Positions 1-9,667 are shown, counted from the first letter of the stretch. The stretch is 64,000 bases of DNA from Leptospira sp. (GCA_027533185.1 JAPZTS010000004.1:124001-188000), one strand, 5' to 3'. Program-made: numbers and translations. The notes: generated from the sequence alone by a model not told the origin.

Positions 1-13
1 AAAATGGAAAAAC

Positions 14-745
14 ATGCGGATCAATGCATTTCTTGCCAAAATTGGACTAGGTTCCCGTCGTAAAGTAGAAGAGCTTGTACTCGCAGGACGGATTCGCGTC
101 AATGGAAAGATTTTAGATGAACTATCCTATAAAGTTCTAGAAGGGGACGAGATCCTCTTAGATGACAAACCGATTCCAGAAGTGTCGAAATCATCCCTTC
201 CTGAGATCATTGCCTTTCACAAGCCAGCGGGATTCCTTACCTCCCACGAAGACAAACACCATGAAGATACAATCTTCAAACTACTGCCCAAAGAATTTGA
301 AAGATACAATTATGCAGGAAGGCTTGATTTGGATTCTCGGGGGCTTCTTATACTTTCATCCAATGGAGATTTTATCCAAAAGGTATCCCACCCCAAACAC
401 AAGGTAGATAAAGAGTATATCATTAGCTTAAAATCACCAGTGGATTGGAAACGAATCGCCGAAGAGTTTAAGTTAGGTGTAAGGGAAGGTGGTGAAACTC
501 TACGTGCTTTGGAAGTCAAACCTGCAAACGTGGTTTCCGAAAAAGACCCAAACAAAACTGCATACCTTTCTATCATTCTAAAAGAAGGCAAAAAAAGACA
601 GATCCGCAGAATGTGTAAGGCAAAGGATTTGGTTTTATTAGATCTTTACCGGGTGAGGATTGGAAAATTAGACCTAAGGAATTTTTCTCTTCCTGAATCA
701 AAATATAAAGAAATAAATGCCGTTGACGTATTAGGGGAATTATGA
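14..745 (+). CDS. RsuA/RluB-family 23S/16S rRNA pseudouridine synthase
   Basis: This protein of 243 residues should convert a uridine of rRNA to pseudouridine in the cytoplasm. An S4 RNA-binding domain fills about residues 1-60 (RINAFLAKIGLGSRRKVEEL, then a G-RIRVNG turn). The catalytic domain follows, with the family aspartate in GRLDLDSRGLLILSSNGD (about residues 102-119) and a late KKRQIRRM motif. Length and order fit RsuA/RluB/RluE/RluF; which rRNA site is modified cannot be told from sequence. The ATG at 14 begins exactly at the S4 domain. The stop overlaps the next start as ATGA, so the two genes are probably translated together. Confidence 0.9.
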   Translation: MRINAFLAKIGLGSRRKVEELVLAGRIRVNGKILDELSYKVLEGDEILLDDKPIPEVSKSSLPEIIAFHKPAGFLTSHEDKHHEDTIFKLLPKEFERYNYAGRLDLDSRGLLILSSNGDFIQKVSHPKHKVDKEYIISLKSPVDWKRIAEEFKLGVREGGETLRALEVKPANVVSEKDPNKTAYLSIILKEGKKRQIRRMCKAKDLVLLDLYRVRIGKLDLRNFSLPESKYKEINAVDVLGEL

Positions 746-1779
746 AGTCAAAACCATTTTTAGTTTATCCTTGTATTCTATTTCTCGTTGTATTCCTAAT
801 CGATAAGATTTTTTTATTACCTATTTTTCATGAAGAGTTTTTGCAAGCAGGTAACTCCGTTTTCTACCACCAAAGGAAGGTTCTTCGAGATCGGCTTATT
901 AAAGATGAAAGATTAAAAGAGACGAACTTGGCTCTTGTTTTTGGTGACTCGAGATCTTACCCTTACTCTGAAATTGGAATCCCAGAGAATGTGCGCAAGG
1001 ACTGGTCTCTATACAATTTCAGCGGTCCTCAAGGAATACCGATGTATTCATTTATTTCGCTCAAAAGAATTTTAGACTCAGGAATAAAGCCAAACCTGGT
1101 GATACTTAGCCTTAGCCCAGAAGCTTTTGACGATTCAAAAGGATTTATAGGTTCCCCGTTTTTACGAATGGGATGTGATTCTGAATGCCGTGATCTTGTT
1201 TGGAATGATATCCCACTTAAAAACAAATGGGAGTTCTTTTTAGATAAACTATTTGCCATTCGTTCCGTTGAGCTAAACCTTTCCTTGTTTTTTTCAAGGC
1301 TTAAATCTGGAAAACTGAAGGAATACAAAGCTTTCTACAACCAAGAATTCCAACTCATCAATTATTCGAAGGGCGAGTATTTGATGTATGCTACAACTGC
1401 CAATCCAGTAGAAAAACTTAGAAAAGATACTGCAAGGGTAGGTGCTCTCTATATGCGTAGTTTTATCTTGGGAGAATCGCAATTTCCTTATTTAAAGAAG
1501 ATTACAGAGCTTGCAGAAGAAAATGGATTTCAGCTGGTTGTAGTTTGGCCTAAGGTATATGGGGAGTATTACAAATACTACGAAAAGTATGATATAGCAA
1601 ATATTTGGTGGAGAAAGTTAGTGGGAGAGGAAAAACTACGGAATGTAACCTTTCTCAATATGAATGAAAGAAATTCTTGCGATCTATTCAATGATGCAAG
1701 CCACCAATCGGTGTTTTGTTTTGTGGAACAAATGGATTTAATTTGGAAGATCTATTCTGAGAAAGTAGCTAAAAAATAA
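742..1779 (+). CDS. DUF1574 family protein (Leptospira paralogous family)
   Basis: This 345-residue protein has an N-terminal hydrophobic segment (about residues 8-26, FLVYPCILFLVVFLIDKIF) that would act as a signal anchor, followed by a soluble domain outside the cytoplasm. The block LVFGDSRSYPYSEIG near residue 66 resembles block I (GDS) of SGNH hydrolases and is typical of DUF1574, a family with many copies in Leptospira. A late SCDLFNDASHQS stretch could supply the distant D/H pair. Function is not established; an esterase or acyltransferase role on a surface glycan is only inference. The gene starts inside the stop codon of the pseudouridine synthase gene. Confidence 0.75.
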   Translation: MKSKPFLVYPCILFLVVFLIDKIFLLPIFHEEFLQAGNSVFYHQRKVLRDRLIKDERLKETNLALVFGDSRSYPYSEIGIPENVRKDWSLYNFSGPQGIPMYSFISLKRILDSGIKPNLVILSLSPEAFDDSKGFIGSPFLRMGCDSECRDLVWNDIPLKNKWEFFLDKLFAIRSVELNLSLFFSRLKSGKLKEYKAFYNQEFQLINYSKGEYLMYATTANPVEKLRKDTARVGALYMRSFILGESQFPYLKKITELAEENGFQLVVVWPKVYGEYYKYYEKYDIANIWWRKLVGEEKLRNVTFLNMNERNSCDLFNDASHQSVFCFVEQMDLIWKIYSEKVAKK

Positions 1780-1835
1780 AATTGGATTCCGAATATCTTA
1801 CGGCGGAGGTCCTTTGGCTTCCGATTCATTGCTGG

Positions 1836-1892
1836 CCTAACTAGAGGGTATCTAGCTAGACCATTAGTTGGGGAAACAAAACAGATTTTTTT
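1836..1892 (+). terminator. Hairpin with downstream T-run after the DUF1574 gene
   Basis: Arms 1836-1843 (cctaacta) and 1865-1872 (tagttggg) pair over 8 bp including one G-T pair. Inside them ggt/acc and tcta/taga can also pair, giving an extended stem. A run of seven T lies at 1886-1892, about 13 bases further on, which is far for a classical intrinsic terminator. A second small hairpin lies just upstream around cggagg...cttccg at 1804-1823. Confidence 0.45.
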
Positions 1893-1896
1893 CTAA

Positions 1897-2541
1897 TTAC
1901 CAGGTTAGCTTTTTGGAATCCTCAACAAACTGTGCAAGGCCCTTGTCTGTAAGTGGGTGCTTGAAAAGCATTTCGAACACTCCGTACGGAAGAGTTACAC
2001 AATCTGCCCCGCGGAGTGCCACTTCTTTGAAATGGATGGGGTGGCGTACGGACGCTGCCAGAATTTGTGTTTCAATTCCGTAATTGTCATAGATTTCTCT
2101 GATCTCTGAAATTAGTTCCAATCCATCGTATCCGATATCATCCAATCTTCCTACAAAAGGAGAGATATAAGTTGCTCCTGCTTTTGCTGCCAGGAGAGCT
2201 TGATTTGCGGTGAAACAAAGAGTCACGTTGGTAGCGATTCCTTTTTCAGAGAAAGCATTTACTGCTTTGATTCCTTCAGGTATCAAAGGAACTTTAACCA
2301 CTACGTTTTCTGCGATTGCTGCAAGCTCTAAACCCTCTTTGATCATAGTTGGGGCATCGGTTGCTAGAACTTCGGCACTAACAGGCCCTTTCACGAAGCT
2401 ACAAATCTCTTTGATTACTTCAGTAAACCTTCTGCCGGATTTGGCAATGATGGATGGGTTGGTTGTAATCCCGTCTAGTAGGCCCAGTTCATGGACCTTT
2501 TTGATTTCGTCGATATTGGCTGTGTCTAAAAATAAATTCAT
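1897..2541 (-). CDS. Transaldolase-like / fructose-6-phosphate aldolase (TalC/FSA type)
   Basis: A cytoplasmic Schiff-base aldolase of 214 residues, the usual length of the short TalC/FSA group and far shorter than classical transaldolase (about 320). Family blocks are visible: [15 protein letters not shown] at the N-terminus, GITTNPSI near residue 24, and the lysine of [11 protein letters not shown] near residue 85 that forms the Schiff base. It would shuttle three-carbon units in the non-oxidative pentose phosphate pathway or cleave fructose 6-phosphate. Family members split between these two activities and the sequence alone does not settle it. The gene stands alone; the next gene on the strand is 16 bases upstream. 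Confidence 0.92.
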   Translation of the reverse strand: MNLFLDTANIDEIKKVHELGLLDGITTNPSIIAKSGRRFTEVIKEICSFVKGPVSAEVLATDAPTMIKEGLELAAIAENVVVKVPLIPEGIKAVNAFSEKGIATNVTLCFTANQALLAAKAGATYISPFVGRLDDIGYDGLELISEIREIYDNYGIETQILAASVRHPIHFKEVALRGADCVTLPYGVFEMLFKHPLTDKGLAQFVEDSKKLTW

Positions 2542-2557
2542 CCTGGGAACAGGGTAG

Positions 2558-3259
2558 TTATGGGATTAAATCCCGCAAGGTTTTTGTTTCTTGAACACTG
2601 AAGAAATCCACGTAATCTTTTCCAATAATCTCTCGAATATTTGCTGAAAAATAATCAATACGTCTTGTATACGGGTTCTTTTTGTAACCTTCCCGCCAAA
2701 CAACTGCAAATCCTCCTCGGATCGGTTTTTCCCTTTTATCAACTAGCTCCCAAATCGCAGCGCCAGAGACCTTATCATCTCCAATGGATTCCTTTCGGGG
2801 CTTACCATATTTTGCTTCGAGTTTTTCTTTGATTTTGTCCGTCGGAACTAGATTGAATGTTACACCGACAGAAAAAAGAATCCCAGTTTCACGGAATTCT
2901 GTCTGTGGGTCTAGACTCGGGTCGGCTTCGGGTGATCCTTCTCGTTTGGGTCGTACTTCCTTTAGAAGATCCGGAGTTTTATAAAATCGGTAGAGGTAGT
3001 TGATCCCATTTCGTTTGATGAGGAGATACTGGTCTTTTTTTTCATTGATGATTTCAATTTTTTCTTTGGCATCGGGATTTGTTGCCATCGATACAAATTT
3101 TTCACGGATGGATTCAAAGGTCATTCCCCACGAGGCTTCCGCAAATCCATCCAAGGTGGAAGGGATAGAGTCATTTCCTTGGGAAAAAAGTAAAGTAGGT
3201 AGCAGAAATAGAATTAGAATCCGAGTTTTCATACTAAAATCTATCGGCAGGATTTTCAT
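2558..3259 (-). CDS. Exported protein of unknown function
   Basis: I do not recognise a named family. The protein has 233 residues with a signal peptide at about residues 10-26 ([19 protein letters not shown]), so the mature part should be periplasmic or outer-surface; there is no lipobox cysteine. The start at 3259 overlaps the upstream stop as ATGA, which favours it over the internal ATG at 3232, although the latter would make a more normal signal peptide. [18 protein letters not shown] stretch just after cleavage resembles a repeated W-G-x-s pattern seen in spirochaete exported proteins. Translation is probably coupled to the membrane protein gene upstream. Confidence 0.7.
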   Translation of the reverse strand: MKILPIDFSMKTRILILFLLPTLLFSQGNDSIPSTLDGFAEASWGMTFESIREKFVSMATNPDAKEKIEIINEKKDQYLLIKRNGINYLYRFYKTPDLLKEVRPKREGSPEADPSLDPQTEFRETGILFSVGVTFNLVPTDKIKEKLEAKYGKPRKESIGDDKVSGAAIWELVDKREKPIRGGFAVVWREGYKKNPYTRRIDYFSANIREIIGKDYVDFFSVQETKTLRDLIP

Positions 3260-3990
3260 TTTTCTGGATAAGGGTCTTGGCCACCTTCTCCTAGATTTCC
3301 ATCAAAATCGAATTCTCCTACATCCCAATCTTCCGAAGTTTCAGACGGAGTGGGATTTTGGGGTGATTCAAAAAATCCTTCATCGTCGGGTTCAAAGGAT
3401 TCCGATGGTTCTCCCCAGTCATGTTCGGAATCACCACTGCCAAGCTCAAAGCTAACTCCAAAAATGGAACGCCTGTTCCAAAGGAATACCAAGACGGGGA
3501 CTTGTAAAAGAAAGAGAAAGAGCAAATAGAGAAAGAAGAGATCGCGGTCCAGTCCATAGTGCAGGCTAGCTGAGGAAAGATTTCCCAGTGCGAGTCCTGT
3601 GAGGAGAGCCTTTGTTTCCCCGAGGATGGGATCATTTCCCATCGACTCTTTTACGAAAGGATAGGCAAAAAATACTCCTAAAAAAAAGATCGGCGCATGA
3701 AAAAAATGCTCCAAAGCGCCAGGACCCGGGTCGCCTAATATCGATCCAATGGAGGACCAAAGTCCTTGGAGGACTGCCGATCCGAGTAAAATGGAGCCCC
3801 CACGCACAAGACTTCCACCCGATTCCAATACTTCTACAATTAGCTGAAATACGATTGCCCGGATCTCCGTCAATTCCTCTCTTCTGTAGCTCGCCTTGGC
3901 TGTAAAAACTAAGATTCCCACATAATAGGAAACCAAAGAAACACCCAAAAGGTAGATACATAAGAATAGGAAAAAAAGAAAGATTCCCAT
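3256..3990 (-). CDS. Membrane protein with acidic C-terminal tail, unknown function
   Basis: A 244-residue protein not matched to a family. About four hydrophobic segments are visible: residues 1-30, the low-polarity stretch around 55-75, 90-112 and 145-167. The last 75 residues are hydrophilic and strongly acidic (runs such as SFEPDDEGFFESPQ and DVGEFDFDGN), unlike the membrane part. It lies one base after purH on the same strand and overlaps the downstream exported-protein gene, so it is probably the second-last gene of a purN-purH operon. No catalytic motif is visible. Confidence 0.7.
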   Translation of the reverse strand: MGIFLFFLFLCIYLLGVSLVSYYVGILVFTAKASYRREELTEIRAIVFQLIVEVLESGGSLVRGGSILLGSAVLQGLWSSIGSILGDPGPGALEHFFHAPIFFLGVFFAYPFVKESMGNDPILGETKALLTGLALGNLSSASLHYGLDRDLFFLYLLFLFLLQVPVLVFLWNRRSIFGVSFELGSGDSEHDWGEPSESFEPDDEGFFESPQNPTPSETSEDWDVGEFDFDGNLGEGGQDPYPEK

Positions 3991-3991
3991 C

Positions 3992-5533
3992 TTAGTGGCG
4001 AAAGTGCCTCATACCCGTAAAGACCATAATCAATCCATGTTCGTCGGCGGCCTGGATCACTTCTTCGTCACGGATAGAACCACCAGGTTGGATGATTGCT
4101 TTGGCGCCTACCTTTGCAATCGCATCAATTCCATCGCGAAACGGAAAAAATGCATCACTACCAACATAAGAACCAACAACAGAAGATCCAACCTTTTGAG
4201 CTTTGATTGCTCCAAGTTCTACTGAGTCGACTCGAGACATTTGACCTGCTCCAATGCCCAATGTAGAATTTTGGTCTGTATAGACGATTGCATTGGATTT
4301 GATAAATTTTACGCAGTTCCAAGCAAACATCAAACCTTCCAAATCGTCTTCAGTTGGTTTTTTCTTTGTTACAACTTGTAACTTGTCCTTGGTGATTAAA
4401 TCATAATCACGGTTTTGGATGAGAAGTCCATGGTGGAGGGAACGTAGGTCGAGTTCATCGAGTGCTTCATCAAATTTTGCAATCGGAATCAATCGGATGT
4501 TAGGCTTTTTAGAAAAGATCTCGATTGCTTCATCTGTAAATCCTTCTGCAATCACTCCTTCCACAAAGTTTTTTGTGATTTCTAAAGCTGCCTCTTTTTC
4601 AACAATACCGTGGATTCCTATGATACCCCCAAAGGCAGAAATGGGATCGGTCCTTCTTGCTAGCTCAAAGGATTCCAAAACTGTTTCGCCGAACGCGATT
4701 CCGCAAGGGTTTAGGTGTTTTACAATGGATACCGCATTTTTAGGAAGGAGACTTGCTACATGGAATGCTGCATCAAAATCCAACATATTATTGAAGGATA
4801 GTTCCTTACCTTGTAGGGCTTGGAATTCTGATTTTACAAAAATTGGTTCATAAAAAGCTGCATCTTGGTGTGGGTTCTCTCCATACCGAAGTTTTTGTTT
4901 TTTATTGAATGCGAATGTAATTTTGTTTGGGTATTTGATATCTAATTTTTTATTAAAAAAACTAGCAATAGCAGAATCGTAGGCCGCTGTTTCCGAGTAC
5001 ACCTTTGCCGCATAACTAAACGCAGATTCCCTTGATATCTTTCCTTGATTGGCTTCAAATTCTTTTTGGAAGGATTCGTAATCAGAAGGGTCCGTTAAAA
5101 CTACCACATTTTTATGATTTTTTGCAGCAGAACGAAGCATAGACGGTCCACCGATATCGATGTTTTCAATTGCATCTTCTAAAGTGACATCTGGTTTCTG
5201 AACTGTTTTTACGAAAGGATAAAGATTTACAATTACGAGTGTAATGGGTTCGATTCCATTTTCCTTCATCTGCTTCAAATGATCAGAGTTTGTTGTGTCT
5301 CCCAAAAGTCCACCGTGGATTTTGGGGTGAAGGGTTTTTACACGACCATGTAAAATCTCAGGAAATCCAGTAAATTCATCCACTTTTTTGACAGGGACTC
5401 CCGCTTTCGTTAAAGCGTCATAGGTCCCACCTGTGGAGAGGATTTCAACACCCGCTTTTGCGAGGAAGGAACAGATTTCCGTAATCCCAGTTTTGTCAGA
5501 TACGGATACGAGGGCTCTTTTGATTTCGATCAT
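3992..5533 (-). CDS. purH: Bifunctional AICAR transformylase / IMP cyclohydrolase
   Basis: PurH carries out the last two steps of purine synthesis, formylating AICAR with 10-formyl-THF and closing the ring to IMP. The 513-residue length is standard. The N-terminal cyclohydrolase part begins [12 protein letters not shown] and contains [10 protein letters not shown] near residue 33. The transformylase part carries LRYGENPHQ near residue 215 and [12 protein letters not shown] near residue 267, the lysine-histidine pair being catalytic in the family. The second residue of KHxNPCG is leucine where alanine is more common. The start overlaps the purN stop as ATGA, so the two consecutive pathway enzymes are cotranscribed. 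Confidence 0.98.
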   Translation of the reverse strand: MIEIKRALVSVSDKTGITEICSFLAKAGVEILSTGGTYDALTKAGVPVKKVDEFTGFPEILHGRVKTLHPKIHGGLLGDTTNSDHLKQMKENGIEPITLVIVNLYPFVKTVQKPDVTLEDAIENIDIGGPSMLRSAAKNHKNVVVLTDPSDYESFQKEFEANQGKISRESAFSYAAKVYSETAAYDSAIASFFNKKLDIKYPNKITFAFNKKQKLRYGENPHQDAAFYEPIFVKSEFQALQGKELSFNNMLDFDAAFHVASLLPKNAVSIVKHLNPCGIAFGETVLESFELARRTDPISAFGGIIGIHGIVEKEAALEITKNFVEGVIAEGFTDEAIEIFSKKPNIRLIPIAKFDEALDELDLRSLHHGLLIQNRDYDLITKDKLQVVTKKKPTEDDLEGLMFAWNCVKFIKSNAIVYTDQNSTLGIGAGQMSRVDSVELGAIKAQKVGSSVVGSYVGSDAFFPFRDGIDAIAKVGAKAIIQPGGSIRDEEVIQAADEHGLIMVFTGMRHFRH

Positions 5534-6144
5534 TTTAGGATTTTTACCTTTCGTCCTTGGATTTTTAATTTATTCTCACAAAACAACTGTATAGCGAGAG
5601 GAAGTATTTTGTGTTCCTCTTTAAGAATTCGTAGTGACAGTTCCTTTTCAGTCTCATTCGGATCTATTTCAACTGATTTTTGAAGGATGATGGGGCCAGT
5701 ATCCACACCTTCTTCAATAAAGTGAACCGTACACCCCGTAATTTTTGCTCCGTATTCAATCGCTTGCCTCTGAGCATCCAAACCTGGAAAAGCCGGCAAT
5801 AGAGAAGGATGGACGTTGAGGATGCGGTTTGGGAAGGCCTTTATGATATCTGGTTTCAAGATCCTCATATAGCCACAGGCAACGATTAGATCGGGCGCGA
5901 GTTCCTCTAAAGTGGCAAGTAGGTCCTTGTGGTAGGCCGTTTTTGGGTCATATTTGGTAAAATCTAGTACTTTTGTAGGAATTTGAAAGGATTTTGCTGC
6001 ATCCAAAGCCTTTGCTCCAGGATTGTCCGATACCAGGGCTAGAATTTGCACTGGGAGCTTTTTTTTTCGGATGGCCTCCACACAGGCTGAAAAATTGGAA
6101 CCTCTTCCCGAAGCCAAAAAAACGAGGCGTTTTAATTTTCCCAT
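5530..6144 (-). CDS. purN: Phosphoribosylglycinamide formyltransferase
   Basis: PurN transfers a formyl group from 10-formyl-THF to GAR, the third step of purine synthesis. The protein has 204 residues, normal for PurN. The N-terminal [15 protein letters not shown] is the phosphate-binding segment, and [19 protein letters not shown] (about residues 107-125) with the later VDTGPIILQ holds the catalytic Asn-His-Asp set. It is the first gene of the purN-purH operon and diverges from fliS across 77 bases that must hold both promoters. Confidence 0.96.
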   Translation of the reverse strand: MGKLKRLVFLASGRGSNFSACVEAIRKKKLPVQILALVSDNPGAKALDAAKSFQIPTKVLDFTKYDPKTAYHKDLLATLEELAPDLIVACGYMRILKPDIIKAFPNRILNVHPSLLPAFPGLDAQRQAIEYGAKITGCTVHFIEEGVDTGPIILQKSVEIDPNETEKELSLRILKEEHKILPLAIQLFCENKLKIQGRKVKILK

Positions 6145-6221
6145 GTGATATTCTAAGAATATTCCTCGGGGTCATTAAGCAAGTATCCTTTTTGGTCGAT
6201 GGGAATAGTCAGGAGAAAAAA

Positions 6222-6668
6222 ATGTCACTTGCGAGAAAGTCCGGTGCCTATTCGGGTTACAATGAATACAAAGCGAACGAAATCTCTACCGTTAGCCAGG
6301 TAAAACTCATCGTCATGCTCTTTGATGGTGCCATCCGATTTTTGGGTGTGGCAAAAGACAATATGACTCCTCGGAAGTACGATCTGGTCAATCGGAACAT
6401 CATAAAAACGCAAGATATCATCACCGAATTACTTTTATCTTTGAACATGGAGGAAGGGAAGGAGGTAGCCGACAACTTACTTTCTCTCTACATCTATTTA
6501 AAAAAACGACTTTTAGAAGCGAATATGAAAAAAGAAAAATCCATCATAGAAGAGTGTATTAAAATTTTAACCGAACTCAAATCCTCTTGGGAGGAGTTGG
6601 ACAAAAAAGATGCTGTCCCAGAAAAACCACAGGCTCCTCGCACTACGGGAATTTCCATAACTGGATAA
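6222..6668 (+). CDS. fliS: Flagellin export chaperone FliS
   Basis: FliS binds the C-terminal helix of flagellin in the cytoplasm and keeps it unfolded for export. The start is the ATG at 6222, preceded by aggag at 6211-6215; longer readings in the same frame have no ribosome site. The 148-residue helical product has the FliS hallmarks SGYNEYKANEISTVSQVKLI and LIVMLFDGAIRFL near the N-terminus, NIIKTQDIITELLLSLNME in the middle, and LKSSWEEL near the end. It heads a three-gene series with an FlgN-like gene (11 bases on) and a J-domain gene. Confidence 0.93.
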   Translation: MSLARKSGAYSGYNEYKANEISTVSQVKLIVMLFDGAIRFLGVAKDNMTPRKYDLVNRNIIKTQDIITELLLSLNMEEGKEVADNLLSLYIYLKKRLLEANMKKEKSIIEECIKILTELKSSWEELDKKDAVPEKPQAPRTTGISITG

Positions 6669-6678
6669 ACTTAAATAG

Positions 6679-7098
6679 ATGAAACAAAAAGCTAGCACAG
6701 TGAAACATTCTACATTCTTGCAAAAAAAGATCCAATTGTTAGACCAGTTGATTCAAAATCTGCAAAAGGAAGAAGAGTATCTCTCTTACCGAGACGCAGA
6801 AAGTGCCGTTAAATTAGAATTTAAGAATGAAGCGATTGTTGAAAAACTGGAAGCATTGGATCGTCAGATATACGAATCCAAAGAATTAGATATCTACTCG
6901 TCAGACGAAATTCTTATTACTGACGAACTCTTTCAGAAATTAGACTTGGCACGTGATTTACAGAAGAGAGTACAGAATTCTCTAGAGTATGAATTGAACG
7001 AAAGTAAAAAAGAACTCTGGGAGTTCCGAATAAAAAGGAAACTTAAAAGCCATTTTTTACAAAACTCTGGTCTTTCATGGGTCAAAAACTACTGTTAG
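6679..7098 (+). CDS. FlgN-like putative flagellar chaperone
   Basis: A 139-residue, almost wholly alpha-helical and charged protein. The pattern LLDQLIQNLQKEEEYLSY and a following K-x2-IVEKLEALDR resembles the heptad pattern of FlgN, the export chaperone for hook-associated proteins. Its place directly after fliS supports a flagellar chaperone role, FlgN-like or FliT-like, but this is inferred from pattern and context, not from an invariant motif. Its last 22 bases overlap the start of the J-domain gene, suggesting coupled translation. Confidence 0.6.
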   Translation: MKQKASTVKHSTFLQKKIQLLDQLIQNLQKEEEYLSYRDAESAVKLEFKNEAIVEKLEALDRQIYESKELDIYSSDEILITDELFQKLDLARDLQKRVQNSLEYELNESKKELWEFRIKRKLKSHFLQNSGLSWVKNYC

Positions 7099-7571
7099 AT
7101 GAAGCAAAGGCTTTTTTCGGAATTAACGAGCCATTTGATTTAGCAGACGTAAAAGAACTCTACCATAAACTTGCAAAGAAATACCATCCAGATACTGGTG
7201 AATATACTAGCGATATTCTCTTTTTAGAGTTGAAACGGCATTATGAAGTTTTAAAAAATCATCTTTCCGACCATCATGAATTGAATGAAATTCACTCCGG
7301 ACAAGGAAACCACTCGAAAGATAAAGTTTTTCAACTCTATAAAGAAAATAAACAAAAAGAAACAGAAGTTATATTAGAATATTATGAAAGTCGTACAAAT
7401 TTTCCTATTCAACTTTCTGATTCGGAAAACCAGGATCTTGTAAAGCTTAGAAAAGCATTAGAACCAATAGTGATAACCTATCTAAAGATATTAGAAAACA
7501 ATCCCGAGAGCATTTGGATCCCAGACATCAAGGATTCCATACAAAGACTTAAGGTATGGTATGAGGCATAA
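7077..7571 (+). CDS. J-domain (DnaJ-like) protein
   Basis: A 164-residue protein with a J-domain at about residues 5-60: ADVKELYHKLAKKYHPDTG contains the HPD tripeptide (residues 37-39) that stimulates DnaK ATPase, followed by a helix typical of helices II-III. There is no Gly/Phe region, zinc finger or DnaJ substrate domain; the remaining hundred residues are charged and helical with no family I recognise. It is the last gene of the fliS series and a hairpin terminator follows. It may recruit DnaK to flagellar export clients, an inference from context only. Confidence 0.75.
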   Translation: MGQKLLLDEAKAFFGINEPFDLADVKELYHKLAKKYHPDTGEYTSDILFLELKRHYEVLKNHLSDHHELNEIHSGQGNHSKDKVFQLYKENKQKETEVILEYYESRTNFPIQLSDSENQDLVKLRKALEPIVITYLKILENNPESIWIPDIKDSIQRLKVWYEA

Positions 7572-7600
7572 AAAAACCCATCCGAAGATGGGCTTTTGTT
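7571..7600. terminator. Bidirectional intrinsic terminator between the fliS series and dctM
   Basis: Arms cccatc (7577-7582) and gatggg (7587-7592) pair perfectly. On the minus strand the loop reads ttcg closed by c and g, the very stable UUCG tetraloop, followed by six T (complement of 7571-7576). On the plus strand the hairpin is followed by cttttgttt. It can end both the J-domain gene transcript and the convergent TRAP operon. Confidence 0.85.
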
Positions 7601-7650
7601 TCTAATCGAGCTTTGAGCTAGGACTCAAATCCTTCTTTTACGACAAAGGT

Positions 7651-8946
7651 TTAAGGACTTGGTGTTTCGGTTCCGATGAGTCCGAGTGATATCTCAGGTA
7701 TCCAACTGATGAGAATGAGTCCAATCAAAAAAAGGCCCACGATCGGAGCTACAGACTGGATGACCTTACCCAAAGGTTGTTTGAAAATCCCAGAAGCTAC
7801 GAATAGGTTCACACCGACAGGTGGTGTTAGGTATCCAATTTCCAAGTTCACAATCATGATGATTCCAAAGTGGACTGGGTTGATCCCATAATTGATCGCC
7901 ATCGGAGCAAGAAGGGGCGCTAGAACTAGAATCGCACTCATGATATCCATAAACATTCCCACGATCAGAAGTAGGATATTCACTCCAATGAGGAAGGTCA
8001 CGGGACTCGATATCAATTCCTTCATCTTCTCTACAAGAGTTTGGGGAATTTCGTTTTCGATCATGAATTTGTTTAAGCTTACCGCAAGAATCAAGATGAG
8101 GAATAGAATTCCAAGCATTTCAGCTGACTCTGCCATAATCTTTGGAATTTTTGGAAAGCTGAGCTCTTTATGGATAAACACCTCTACTAGGATAGCATAG
8201 AACACGGCAATTGCTGCTGATTCCGTAGCAGTAAAGAATCCCGAGTAGATACCACCGAGGATGACAACTGGCATCATAAGTGCGAGTACACCTTCTTTCC
8301 ATGCCAACTTGATTTCTTGCAAGTCCCATTTCCCACGACCCACATTTCCTGCACGGAAAACAGAGTAGATCATAAGTAAAGTCATAAGTAAAATCCCTGG
8401 ACCAATTCCTGCTATAAAGAGATCCGTAACAGAAACCCCAACCATAATGGCATATACAATCATTGGGATACTAGGAGGGATGATGATCCCGAGAGTTCCA
8501 CCAGAGGCTAAAAGGCCCATGGAAAACTGAGTTGGGTATCCTGCCTTCGTAAGAGAAGGATACATGAGTCCACCGATAGCGATTAAGGTTACAGGAGACG
8601 ATCCCGAGATCGCAGCAAAGATCCCGCAAGAAAACACACCAGCGATGGCAAGACCTGCAGGAATCGGAGCCGTCATTGCTTGTGCTATGCGGATCAACCT
8701 TCGTGCAATACTTCCATGAGTCATTAAGTTTCCAGCAATGATAAAGAGAGGGATAGCGAGTAAGATCTCCTTATCTCCTGCAAAAAACAAATCGCCGATT
8801 ACACTGTTCAATTCCAAAAAGGATTCAAGTGGTGGGTCGGGCAAAAAGTAGTAACAATACACTGTGATCGCACCCATGAGAACGATGAGTGGCTGGCGTA
8901 GTAATAAAAGCGCCAGGATTAGAAGTAATATTCCCCAAGAACCCAT
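7651..8946 (-). CDS. dctM: TRAP transporter large permease subunit
   Basis: DctM is the cation-coupled translocation subunit of tripartite ATP-independent periplasmic (TRAP) transporters in the inner membrane. The 431-residue protein is hydrophobic throughout with about 12 membrane segments. Family blocks include FIIAGNLMTHGSIARRLI near residue 67, GTLGIIIPPSIPMIVYA near residue 150, and VNLEIGYLTPPVGVNLFV near residue 365. It starts on the last base of dctQ and ends the operon; a bidirectional terminator lies 50 bases on. The substrate is unknown; carboxylates are usual for the family, but the spirochaete TatT-type systems have no established ligand. Confidence 0.95.
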   Translation of the reverse strand: MGSWGILLLILALLLLRQPLIVLMGAITVYCYYFLPDPPLESFLELNSVIGDLFFAGDKEILLAIPLFIIAGNLMTHGSIARRLIRIAQAMTAPIPAGLAIAGVFSCGIFAAISGSSPVTLIAIGGLMYPSLTKAGYPTQFSMGLLASGGTLGIIIPPSIPMIVYAIMVGVSVTDLFIAGIGPGILLMTLLMIYSVFRAGNVGRGKWDLQEIKLAWKEGVLALMMPVVILGGIYSGFFTATESAAIAVFYAILVEVFIHKELSFPKIPKIMAESAEMLGILFLILILAVSLNKFMIENEIPQTLVEKMKELISSPVTFLIGVNILLLIVGMFMDIMSAILVLAPLLAPMAINYGINPVHFGIIMIVNLEIGYLTPPVGVNLFVASGIFKQPLGKVIQSVAPIVGLFLIGLILISWIPEISLGLIGTETPSP

Positions 8947-9650
8947 TATTTATTCCCCCTGATTTCTGTGTCGGAGAGGTTCCAATTTTCATTCTCTGCG
9001 GCTTCTAAAGCTTCTGTCGCCTCATTTAGGTCAGACGGAATGAGCGCAGGAAATATACCGTACATGAGATGTCTAAATCCCATGGAAAAAAAGATGTAAG
9101 GAAAGATAAGCTGAACCTTCCAAAGATAGATTCCCGTCACCGGGTTTACCTCATCGAGGCCATAACTTTCGATCACATAAATGACAGAGAGATATGCTAA
9201 AAACAAAAAGAAGACTGCAATGATCCATTGTTCCAAAACTTTAACGATTGGAAGGACCTTTTTCGGAAGAACCTTGTCCGCTATTTCGGGCCGGAGGTGT
9301 GATCCTTTCGCACTTGCGAGTGCGGATCCGAATAAACCACCCCATAACATAAAGTAGAGCGAAAGCTTTTGTGCCCAGATGATTCCACCAAGACCTAGCC
9401 ATTCTGAAAATCCAGTGATTCCCGAGTGGATCGATTCAGAGAGATAAACACTCCAATCTCCGAGTAGGCTAGCCATACCAGTGTTAGGGTAAGCCTCCGT
9501 CAAAGAAGCAATCCAGCCAAAGACATTGTCTATGACTTCGCGTTTGGTCACATCGGCAATCATGAGAAGAGTGAGAAGGAGGAAACAAATTCCCCCCGCC
9601 CATTTCTCGCCGAAACTAAGTGTATTTAATATTCGTTCGACGAATTTCAT
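8946..9650 (-). CDS. dctQ: TRAP transporter small permease subunit
   Basis: DctQ is the four-helix partner of DctM in the inner membrane. The protein has 234 residues, longer than the usual 160-190, mainly because of an extra stretch between the first two membrane segments (about residues 45-90) and a charged C-terminal tail of about 35 residues (ATEALEAAENENWNLSD). Hydrophobic segments lie near 18-35, 92-110, 135-160 and 175-200. It is cotranscribed between dctP (17 bases upstream) and dctM. Confidence 0.88.
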   Translation of the reverse strand: MKFVERILNTLSFGEKWAGGICFLLLTLLMIADVTKREVIDNVFGWIASLTEAYPNTGMASLLGDWSVYLSESIHSGITGFSEWLGLGGIIWAQKLSLYFMLWGGLFGSALASAKGSHLRPEIADKVLPKKVLPIVKVLEQWIIAVFFLFLAYLSVIYVIESYGLDEVNPVTGIYLWKVQLIFPYIFFSMGFRHLMYGIFPALIPSDLNEATEALEAAENENWNLSDTEIRGNK

Positions 9651-9667
9651 TTATTATTGTCCTTCCT

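Noticed and set aside
1..13. A tail of an upstream gene or an earlier start (ATG at 4) for the pseudouridine synthase
   Set aside because: The ATG at 4 is in another frame, and 13 bases are too few to judge what lies upstream.
3318..3961. Open frames antisense or in alternative frames to the acidic membrane protein gene and its neighbour
   Set aside because: No ribosome site, no family similarity, and they lie inside well-supported genes with coupled starts and stops.
7601..7650. Second terminator from tttgag/ctcaaa around 7611-7626
   Set aside because: There is no T-run at a proper distance on either strand, and the c(UUCG)g hairpin just beside it already explains termination.
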